The translations under genes and the position numbers were made by a program. Below the pieces are notes generated by a model. It searched no databases. It was not told the origin of the DNA and saw nothing but the letters and a program-made list of their open reading frames with translations. From Pseudofabraea citricarpa (taxonomy: Eukaryota; Ascomycota; Leotiomycetes; Helotiales; Dermateaceae), in assembly GCA_029641185.1 (NCBI GenBank), contig JAPWGK010000029.1:248001-312000 (forward strand): 64,000 nt of DNA. Reading direction: 5' to 3'. Below, in pieces: positions 34,020 through 43,025 of the stretch (its first letter is position 1; each line of letters opens with the position of its first letter).

Positions 34020-35055
34020 ATGCCTCTCCGGCGCAACATGAGAGCGTTTCCCAGAATCCTTCGAGTTTGGGGTGCTGCACTGGGAGTATTTTGGTGGACG
34101 TGGATCCAGCAGAACAACCCGAGAAACAAAGTGAGTATATTAATCTAAACATATTCAATTCGATTTTCATTACTGACGCTAAATAGAACAATGGCCTCGA
34201 ATTCATCACCCTCAAATCACCACAGTCTGACCTAACCACTGTTTATTGTTCTCACCATAACACATTCAGCTTCGCTTTGCTGTTTTGCGTATTATCGTGG
34301 TTGAGTTGGATTGTAACGTTCCCCCAAGTCCGCATAGCACATGGTAACCCGGTAGGATTGGATTCAACACCTCACAGAGCTCCGAACTCTACAATAAGCG
34401 TAAGAGATTTTTTTTTTTGGAGAAATGTCGTGCAATATTGACGTTATATGTAGAGGTGTTCGCACTTTCAGCATGACGTGACGGTTTGGCAAGACGGTAG
34501 CCTTTTACAATCTGAGCCTCCCATGCGATGCCTTCGAGTACTCATTGTCGATACTGGTTGCCAAGGAGCAAACTGGATTTCACAAGAGATAGTGGATTCT
34601 CTACGTGCTCAGACAGAAGCGATATCGAACCCGCAAGTACATGTCGACTTTGGCGGCAACGAAATTCTAGCTACAAGGCAAGCTAGAATTTCCTTCAAAC
34701 GCGCCAGCGGAGGGAGACGAACCTTCACAGAAACCTTCTATGTTCTGCCAACCAAAGACCATCCTTTCGAACTGATTCTCGGAGACGAAGCCTGCGTCAA
34801 GCTAGGCATTCTCAGCCCCTCTGTTCTGGGTCTTGTAGAAAAGAAACAGAGAGAAGGTAAGCTTGCTGTACTAATTTGTCGGATAATTCAAGTTAATGAG
34901 ATTTAGACGACAAGAAGAAGCAAGAAAAAAGGAACGAACAGTATAGGGAAGACAAGAATAAACAGAAGCGCGAGAAGGACGAGAAGAAGAAACAGAAAGA
35001 AACCCATGGGGAAGCATGCGAAATGAAGCAACTTGCAGCAAGTAAGATGAAATGA
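34020..35055 (+). CDS. Membrane-anchored retropepsin-like protein
   Basis: Four exons, join(34020..34130,34187..34399,34472..34856,34907..35055), 285 residues; introns 56, 72 and 50 bases, all in phase. Residues about 128-230 match a retropepsin-like aspartic protease half-domain: LRVLIVDTGCQGANWIS with the catalytic-type Asp135-Thr-Gly, a VHVDFGGNE flap-like segment, RQARISF, and the closing hydrophobic-hydrophobic-Gly motif in ELILGDEACVKLGIL. One DTG per chain means a dimer would be needed for catalysis. Upstream are an aromatic-rich hydrophobic N terminus (about 16-30) and a second hydrophobic stretch (about 65-82), so membrane insertion is likely. The last exon is a Lys/Glu-rich charged coil. 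No reverse transcriptase, integrase or LTR is seen nearby, so this is a cellular, perhaps domesticated, gene. The exon 1-2 model is less certain than exons 3-4. Confidence 0.6.
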
Positions 35056-35258
35056 GTGGGCATTGAAGGATCAACTGCTTTGGTTAAGGCGCTGTGGCAT
35101 GGTCATAGGTAACCTTTGTAGATTTGATCGTTCGTATTGATGGAGCGATGTCTAAAATGAGGGCTGGCGTAATTTGGGATTCAGTCGAGGGTATTGGGGT
35201 TAAGATGTAAAAAAGAAGGCATTCTTCAATATGTATTGAATGACAAGTCGCCCAAAAC

Positions 35259-36375
35259 TTATTCAGATGACTTTTGCGTACAGCCCACAAATACAACTTG
35301 AACAGCTAGAAAGCTACTAATGGATTAGAGAAGTAATTATTAACCACCGGAATATTGCAGAGTACTCACGCGGCAGAGGCAGCGAAAACCTCAATTTTCT
35401 TTGCATTTGTCGCCAAACTTAGCGTTAAGGAAAAAATGAATGAGAAAATCGCAACAAGTCCTAATCGTATAAGATCATTGTTGACAAAATAGAGTGCAAA
35501 CGTCGATCCGATAAGAAGTGCCGCAGAGATGATGGAGCTGAAAATATTTGCAATACATAATACGTGTTCATCGTTGTACTCGAAGTATTGTGACTCCTCA
35601 TCAAGGACCTTTTTAAAGCGATAACCAAGACACCTATGCCACCAAATATACACTTTGTTGAGGAAAAGAGATGCCATCGGGTCTTCGCCCTTTCGAGGTT
35701 TGAGTGCGATTAAATCCGATGCTAAAGAGGTCTCCCATAGATCACTGTCATCGCCCATCAATGGATGGTCACCCATCCTTATGTCGCTGAACCATGTTCG
35801 TAAGAATTTTAGGTCGGGATCGTTTGGTGGTAGGAGAGAACTCATTTGAGTTTGTCGCAACACTGTTTTATCTGCAAAATTTCCTTAGTGACATTGCAAT
35901 TTCATCGCGAGTAACACAACGAACTGTATTCTTGGAGTTTTCCTCGCACTTGGAGCATGATTTGCCATGTCGGGCTATGTTCTGTATTGCTGAGATACCA
36001 CCAGTCTCTCGCAGCCTCAAGTCTTTCTTTTGCAACATCGTCTGATTCTGAATCCAATTTCGGGTCGCTATGGCCTGTTTCGATTACTTTTGCATCATCG
36101 GCTTCGTTGATACTGACGAATTTATCTCGATTGCTTTCATGGTGGGAAGCAACGCTAATCTTGGCCTGAGAGTTGGTTCCTGGAGCAAGAGCATCGGCTT
36201 TAGGTGGTGGGAGTTTGAGATCTTCTGCCATGCTCTTCCTTAAAGACTGCTCAAGCTCAACAAGTTCAGCCTGGAGATACAAAATGTTCAACGTATTCAT
36301 GAATTTGAATCGCTGAAATGATGCGACTTCTGGATGCCGGCTCATGAAGCTTGCAACCTTTCGGTACCCCGTCAT
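35259..36375 (-). CDS. DUF6594 membrane protein
   Basis: Three exons, complement(join(35259..35313,35370..35871,35925..36375)), 335 residues. It matches the fungal DUF6594 family (recognised from memory): an N-terminal GYRKVASFMSRHPEVASFQRF block, NILYLQAELVELEQ, a soluble middle with LRQTQMSSLLPP and DLKFLRTWF, and a C-terminal membrane region with three hydrophobic segments (about 255-280, 285-305, 313-330) ending in FLAVQVVFVG. I start at the ATG at 36375; the frame is open further upstream only from a TTG. Intron 1 (53 bases) has a weak GTTCGT donor. Intron 2 (55-56 bases) ends in TAGTAG, so use of the first AG would insert one residue. The family's function is unknown. The gene is tail-to-tail with the retropepsin-like gene, 203 bases apart. 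Confidence 0.85.
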
Positions 36376-36806
36376 GATGAAAGGACATTGCGGATGAACC
36401 AACGAAGTGAATGGTTATGTGGGAGCCTCAAGGTCCTTATCTGCTTATTCTCAGAAAGCCTTACAGAGCGCGCCCTCCCAATCGAGCCAGTATTGCATAA
36501 AAATATCACAAACACCCGGGTTCACGAGACAAGGCTCGCTGCTCATCAGAAAGTCTCGAATGAGTGTGGATGTGAGAACACGACTTCCAGAATTTATCGT
36601 CATCTGCGTTACCAAACAGGTTTTCAGGCAGGCTTTCTTCATGCAAGGCTCGCAGCCTTCTACAAAGGCTGGCCGAGAAACTGCATGTGATTGTTTGAGC
36701 TACGAGGGAGCGAGTGATTGAATAGAAATTATCAGCCCTCTTGCAAGCTGAATATGTGGTTCACACTGGCACTCGCTACTGTCAAATTGAAAATATATTG
36801 CAGAAG

Positions 36807-38713
36807 CTACTCCCCCAAGTTGCTGTATGCATCATCCTCAAAGCCATCACAACCTGATTCTAGCGACAACAGATCAGGTGAAAGCTGTGAAGATGAGTAT
36901 CCCGAATCCGAATTAAAGCCTGTAGATTCATCCCAAAACTCCAAGGATGGCGGATAGTATTCTTGGTCTAGACACAAAGAGTCTCGACGATAGAAACGAG
37001 ACAGCCTTTTCCCAGTAACCCTTGGGCGACGAGGCGTTCTAGATGTCGGGCTAGAATCTTCCATTTGAAACTGAACTTGGAATCCATGCACCAAAGATTT
37101 GTCTTCGTGGCATAACTCTTGCTGATAGTTATTGTCATCTATTGAAAAAACGAGAGGGATGTCCGGCGAAGTGAGTGAACACTGGGCCAGCCACAGAGCT
37201 ATGTCTTCGCGTGTAGGAAGAGAAATACACTCCGGCATGAGCTGCTCCTCCATATGTTGTAATGTGTCTTCAATGGGAATGACATGAACCTCCCCAGACA
37301 CATCTGAAGCGACAACATGACCGTAAAGGACACCACTCTCGGCATCAACAACCCAAGATCCGCTATCGCCTGGTTTCAAAGCTTTGAAAGAAAAGATGTC
37401 AGCGAAGATACAAATTTTAGGCAAGAAAGCTGTTTACCTTTTCCATCGGGCAAAACAAGAGAATGCGCCCGCATAAACATCTTGCTGGGGGCTATCAGGA
37501 CTAAAGCAGTCGATATTGACAGTATGCCAAACTGATTGCCACTAACACCACCAATCACCCGAACTTTTCGACTATGCCGGTTGAATTTGGAGCACGACGT
37601 AGATTCGAGTACTATCTCCTTTTGGGTTGCAGATGAAGTGGACTTTGAACCCGCCCGGGTTAAGATATTTGGTAAGTAGAGCGACGGTAGGTCTAATCTG
37701 ATCAAGGCCCAATCAGTGTTCGTTTTATCATGAACATTATTCTCTGAGATATGTGCCAGCCATCCAATCTTTGGACTTTCGACACTTTGGAACTCATGAT
37801 CAATTCCGGTCTCCATGTCTGGAAGTGGTGCCATATTGAGCACATATTCAACGTCATCGCCTTCATCGTGCTCTTCGTCCTCGTCATCATCTTCGTCTTC
37901 TTCGAGCTCTGCATCCGAGTCGTCTTCGGATTGCCTGTCTGAATCATCCGTATGATGCCTACTTGATACTACGGAATGACCTGCCGTCATTCCATAAAGC
38001 ACAAACTCGTCATCAGATATTTTGACCTTGATAAGGCCACCAATCGTCACTGATCGTCTGTCTCCAAGTTCGCCAATACCAATCAAAGATCCACAAAGTG
38101 TTGGGGATAGATGATTGATTTGGTCGCTATACACAAGAGCTTGAAAGTCTGCTGCCAAAAGTCTAGGAGGTCGCTCAAGGATGTATATAGGAAGATGTGG
38201 AAGCTCCGAAGCAGCATCTCCTTGGTATTCGCGTTTTACATCTGGCTGGTTGAAGAATTTCTTAACCTTTTTGCTTGCCGATTTGTCACATTGGACCAGA
38301 ACCCATGGTATAGCTGTCTTTTCGCTGGCACCGAGCGTTCTCAGTCTGATGGAGATACCGGTCAGCTCCACTTTCGCTTTCGAAAGGTAGCGGATAAGGC
38401 GTGCGGAGAACAATTCGTTCAAGTCATCGAACCGGTCTTGAACTGCTTGAGGAATAGGAAGATTGAAGAAATTTAATTGCTCGATTTTGCGAGGACGTTG
38501 CAGTTGCTGGACGAAAGAGTTTGACCTAACATGGGCGTCAAGAGAGCAGTCGAGCTCTGGCGAGTTGTTTTTGGTAGTGGCTGCCGAAGCGTAGCCTGAA
38601 TCTAAGCCCTGACGAATTGCTGAAGCTTGGAATGGTGCTTTTGTGGCGAACATGGCACGCAGAGCAGATTCATTCGAACTCGAGAGCAAAGCGGGAACCA
38701 TCGTGCCTGACAT
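36807..38713 (-). CDS. Trypsin-like serine protease-domain protein
   Basis: Two exons, complement(join(36807..37381,37438..38713)), 616 residues, with a 56-base intron. The PA-clan (trypsin-fold) triad is visible in the usual order: His246 in YGMTAGHSVVS, Asp334 in TDWALIRLD, and Ser432 in KPGDSGSWVVD, followed by GVLYGHVVASD and VIPIED. The intron lies just before the nucleophile motif. A very acidic insertion (about 256-289, nearly all Asp/Glu) separates His and Asp. The N-terminal 200 residues (a Ser-rich start, then an alpha/beta-like region) and the Ser/Pro/Asp-rich C-terminal tail (about 500-616) are unrecognised. There is no signal peptide, so an intracellular protease or sensor is likely. 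Similar protease domains occur in fungal multidomain proteins, including some NLR-like ones (established in general); the role here is unknown. Confidence 0.82.
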
Positions 38714-39348
38714 ATTTGAAAAGTTTACTCAAGCTGCAAAAGCAAAAGAGATAACACAAGGTCACAAGAACGTTTGACAAGTTTGGGATCAGCTGAACGA
38801 TATATGCGGCACAGACAATCGTGTTGTTCACAGCCCCGCACATCCTGCAAAGCTGCTTTATGATAGCCTTACCTTGGCCACCTTTCGTTCTCAAGAAACC
38901 AATGAAAGGTATATGTTTATAATATGAGTTGGAATCGCCAAAAGGAATGTGGTTATTGTAAAGCGTTAAACCATTATAAAGTATATAGTCACTATGAGGT
39001 TGAAAAGTTATAAAAATCATAAAATGGTTAACGATTTCATCCACTTTCGATAACCCCGCAGCATTAAATCGTTGCCAAGCATATCATCATTAGAGAGGAC
39101 AAATTGCCAAAAAGAAGATGGTTACTATAAAGTGTAAAGTTATCATAGCTTTTAGTTATTATCAAGTATGTATTCATTGTGTGGCTGAAGCCATTAAACT
39201 CATAAAGCGGCCAACAATTCATCCACTTACGGTGACACTACAGAATGATTGGAATCATGACGAGTCTGAGCCACATTCAATTCCACCGACATGAATGCTT
39301 TCCAACAGAATAGTTTCTGTCAGATCTGATTGCTTTATTACTTCCACC
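38714..39348. promoter_or_regulatory. Divergent promoter with duplicated sequence
   Basis: A 635-base AT-rich spacer drives the trypsin-like gene leftward and the orphan membrane-protein gene rightward. It contains the two diverged repeat copies described separately. The head-to-head layout suggests joint regulation. Confidence 0.5.
38937..39243. repeat. Two diverged tandem copies of a promoter sequence
   Basis: Copy A (about 38937-39061) and copy B (about 39106-39243) share ordered landmarks: GCCAAAA then GATGGTTA/ATGTGGTTA with TATAAAGTG or TGTAAAGCG, a TATA/AGT-rich middle, GTTGAAAAGTTATAAAAATCATAAAA versus GGCTGAAGCCATTAAACTCATAAA, then TTCATCCACTT and a final CCGCAG/CTACAG. The copies have diverged strongly, with many C/T and A/G differences. 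The spacing of about 170 bases looks like an old tandem duplication rather than a transposon. Confidence 0.6.
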
Positions 39349-40615
39349 ATGCCAACAACAACGTTCCCTCCTCGCTTCCCATTTGAGAGGACAACCGCCC
39401 ATGATCTACAGCAATTGAGCCACGTCCTTTGGTCATGGCAGATCTGCGGAGACTGCAATTCTGGAAGCGGGTGTACCAAGGAGAACTGCCCGAGTAAGAG
39501 AACAAATCGTCTCGAGCACCTTTTCCGGTACTATAGATCCTTGCTGGGAGGATACCATTCAGATCATGCGCCGATGAACTCAGAACCACTAAATGCTTTG
39601 CGCTCGTACGATGACCTTTTTCGAATCATCAATTGTATTAAGAGGGACCCAGAAGTGACAAGAGCACAAGTCTTGAAAGAATTATTCGTCGACAGTCCTT
39701 TTTTAGAACCAAGCATGGCAGACCAAGAACAGGCAGTCAATCTAGCGGTCCGAATAATGCTGATGATAAACTGTTCTTCTCAGATACCATCACCTGGATT
39801 ACTTGAGAGTGGAATATCCCAGCTTCCATGGAGAAATAATATTAGCTTAACGCAATATATAACGGATGTCTTCCCGATGACCGATCATCCGAGTCTGAAC
39901 GATGTGGAAAATGAGAGATTGCCCGACATGAAGACGACCTTGACAGCTCTGAAGTTGAAGAAGCGCGCAGGACTTAGTTTTCAAGGAACCAATTATCTCA
40001 CGGATCATTTGAAATTAGATCGAAAGGCAGGAATAGTAGAAGTGTTCCACCACACAGCCTTCTTGAAGGAACACTTGCTACTGACGAAGGCAAAACCGAG
40101 GCATATATCAGCGTCGGAATCCCTCCGAGTGTAGGTAAATTGCCGTTGGTTCATAGCACCCGGATTTTGATAACCCAAGATAGCTAACCAAAACTACCTA
40201 TAGTGGCGCCCTCCCACGCCAGCTTGTATTAGAAGCTCTAGACTCTATCCAGAAGGTGCTCTTCCCATTGTCTGATCCCAAATCCAAGGGTTTCCTCCGT
40301 TCTCTAGTATCAGCTGCGTCTTTCGATCCTGATTGTCTTCGTTTCGAATCAGCTGCCATTCGTAATGCAGATGAGAAGGACATTCCCTATCATTACTTCG
40401 GAGCTCGTCTTGCAGATCTGTATGAAGAACTGGAAAACCCAACACCTCGCGGCATTGAGAAATGGTTTGAGAGGAAAAGCGGTGCAAGATATGTGATGAT
40501 GGCAACCTTGATTGGGGTGATTATTGCATTGATATTGGGAACAGCCAGTTTGGGTATTTCGGCGTATCAGGCTTGGATTAGTTATCAAGCGTGGAAGCAT
40601 CCAGTGCATGAGTAA
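39349..40615 (+). CDS. Orphan protein with one C-terminal membrane helix
   Basis: Two exons, join(39349..40130,40204..40615), 397 residues; the 73-base intron has a GCTAAC branch and CTATAG acceptor. The soluble part is mainly helical, with an early Cys-rich patch (CGDCNSGSGCTKENC, about residues 33-47) that could bind zinc. The C terminus has a conserved-looking signature: YHYFGARLADLYEELENPTPRG, then a basic patch and a 20-residue membrane helix (about 363-383), then a short YQAWISYQAWKHP tail. I have the impression that this C-terminal block recurs in many uncharacterised proteins of filamentous ascomycetes, but I cannot name a family. An upstream in-frame non-ATG extension was rejected in favour of the ATG at 39349. 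Confidence 0.72.
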
Positions 40616-41557
40616 TCTCACTCAAGTTCTCGCGGAAATGCAGCCGTTGATCTGAAGCATCATAGCAACTGTTTGTCTCCATGTCGTCCGCACAGAGAGA
40701 TTGTGAGGATTCTCAGGATTCTGGGAGGGTGCGACTTCGCGTTAGGTGCAAGACTCTGCTGACAGAAAAGGTAAATAACAAATACATGCGAAATTCCTTC
40801 GGAGAAAGGACTTAACTTAAGTGCATATTGGGGCCCTTGAAATCGGGAGGTTGGCTCGTCAAGGCCTGAGAAAAAATGCTTGGAGTCCTTGCCAGTGCAG
40901 CAGATGAAGGTCAAGTTTCAAGCGGAAGCAAAGTCAAAGCCGCGAGATCACATGACCATAGCCTCGTTGGTTCCCAAAGCAACCGAGTTTTCCCCCTCAG
41001 CCTTGCGCTAAGGAAAATTTCTGGGTACAAAAGCTCGCCGTCCCCTCGACCCTCTTCTTCCAAAACGTGCGGCGAAACGACTTTCTCCGTGTTGCTCAAA
41101 GATCCCCGAACTGCGTGAAAGCGTAGCCTTTCGTTCCATGGTTAAAATATTGAGCGTCTGTCGTTTCACAGAATAAACCTAATTGCAAAGACGACTGTTC
41201 CATTTGGAGCTCCGAACCGTGTTCGCCATCTACGATTTGTCTTAACGGGCTCGTGGATGTGTAGGGTTTGGAGTTGGATGGAGGGTTGGACATATCATTG
41301 TGCGAGGAAAGGATCTGAAGGATCGCGTGTTGGCTGTCAAGCAAAGACAGCTTGGCGCAGGTCGAATTGTAAGGACTCGATTCAGGAGGTTACATAGATA
41401 GATACCATAGAGCTTAATGGAATGTTGGTCGCAGCTTTTTTTTCTATCCTACGCGCAAGAAGGAAGTATTCTGAATTCATCGCCAGTCCTTTAGTAACGC
41501 CAACCATGCCTCCATTGTATATGCTTCTTCCTTGGTAGACGACCACCCAAACTCCTT
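40616..41557. other. Intergenic region at the right border of the accessory cluster
   Basis: No supported gene. Short antisense frames (40660-41118, 41096-41344) lack motifs. Confidence 0.5.
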
Positions 41558-42759
41558 TTACTCTCCTTGTTCATCTCCGATCTTCTCAAGCTTTCCAAGT
41601 TCTCTTTTCTCACCTGTCTCCCCAATGATTCTCACTCTATCCACACGAACGCGGTCGCCTTCTCCATCACCGTCCACGACAAACAAGACTAAGCTTGTAA
41701 CGTTCTGGAACTTGACAAAGCGCAAAGAAATCGTAGCTGTGCCAGTAGAGTCCCAATCTTTCTCTGAGAGCGTAATTGCTTGGGTTGCAGGGATATCATC
41801 TGCCTCTTCGAAACCAAGAGTATGTGGGCGGTTGGTATAGATCTGAATCGTCTTGGGTCGCATTGGGACTTCATCGTCTTCTTCAGCAGTGGGAGGCAGA
41901 GATGTTATCTTTGCGCAGTTATTAGATTGGCTCTGGTGAACGTTGATATAAACTTACCTGGATGGTATGAACCTTCAAAGTTGACTGAAAGGGCATGAAC
42001 ATCATCAATTGATCGTCTGTGTCACTCTCAACCCAGTCTTTGGCCTTGGTATCAGACGCCTTTCCCTTTGATAGCCCAGAAGGTTTGCTTGCATCGAAGA
42101 GTACTCTGACGCCTCCAAATTCGCTATCAGCGTTGAGGAGTTCCAAGCCTTTGATATCGACCTGATCGGAAACATCACTATAACCTTTGGGAAGGTCTAC
42201 AGTGCGCCAACCACTTGCACTACTCGATCCACCAAAGCCTGACGAGCTTGATCCGCCTTCTGCTTCCGCAGCTAACTTCCTTACTACAGCCTGAAGCTTT
42301 CGTGGATCTGCGCCTTGCACTTTTTCGACGACCTCACCCTGCTTGAAGATCATGAATGTTGGCATACTAACATTGCTGTTAGCAGAAAATCCCAACACAC
42401 ATGTACCAGCTGAGTAGAATCGAGACTTCAACAAGATTACATGACTTACGCAGAAACGCTATACTTGGCGGCAATCTCCTTCTGAGTGTCGACATTGACC
42501 TTAACGAATGTGATCTGATTTGGTCGGGATAAACTGGCAGATAGCTGCTCGTAAATAGGAGCAATAGTTTTGCATGGCCCACACCAGTCTGCGTAGACTA
42601 TAATCTGTATTAGCAAATAGTCTGGCTTTCAAGGGCGACTTGTCTGAAGCGCATATGGTGGGGTTGCGGGGTATATTTACAGTCTGTGACTACAATCCTG
42701 GAACTCTTCAGCAGACCGCTGAATTGAGCCGGTGAGGCGATTTGAATCGTTTGCGACAT
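41558..42759 (-). CDS. Thioredoxin with C-terminal PITH domain (TXNL1-like)
   Basis: Four exons, complement(join(41558..41908,41958..42366,42450..42597,42681..42759)), 328 residues. Residues 1-105 are a thioredoxin domain with FYADWCGPCK (Cys32 and Cys35) and the cis-Pro segment AMPTFMIF. After a Ser/Gly linker, about residues 120-325 form a PITH domain, the 26S-proteasome-interacting module, with the ESDTDDQLMMFMPFQ motif and the FVKFQNVTSLVLFV strand. The human counterpart TXNL1 is a redox-active protein bound to the proteasome lid, and a cytosolic/nuclear reductase role is inferred. Introns are 83, 83 and 49 bases. The gene is head-to-head with the condensin gene. Confidence 0.94.
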
Positions 42760-43025
42760 TTTAAAATTCCTGAACTTTACGAGGAAGGGTGACGTAGATC
42801 TGAAGTTGTGGATTTTGAGCGGACGACGGACGAGCTATCGCGGAAGCTTACCAAGAGACAACCAGCGAAATTCACCCAAAGCGACAAGCACGTGTGTCAC
42901 ATCACGTGAAACTGTTTGTTTGAATCTCGTTTGTTTACTTTCGTCGCGAGAACTTTCGAGGTTCAGAAACACGCAACTGACGTAAATTCACGACTTTCTT
43001 TTCTCTGTTTAGTTAACAATTCAAT
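42760..43025. promoter_or_regulatory. Compact divergent promoter with two CACGTG sites
   Basis: Only 266 bases separate the ATGs of the thioredoxin-PITH and condensin genes. Two perfect CACGTG palindromes lie at 42889-42894 and 42903-42908, 14 bases apart start to start, near the middle. Their central position suits control of both genes. Confidence 0.55.

Noticed and set aside
36376..36402. N-terminal extension of the DUF6594 protein
   Set aside because: The extension begins at TTG; the ATG at 36375 directly precedes the conserved family start.
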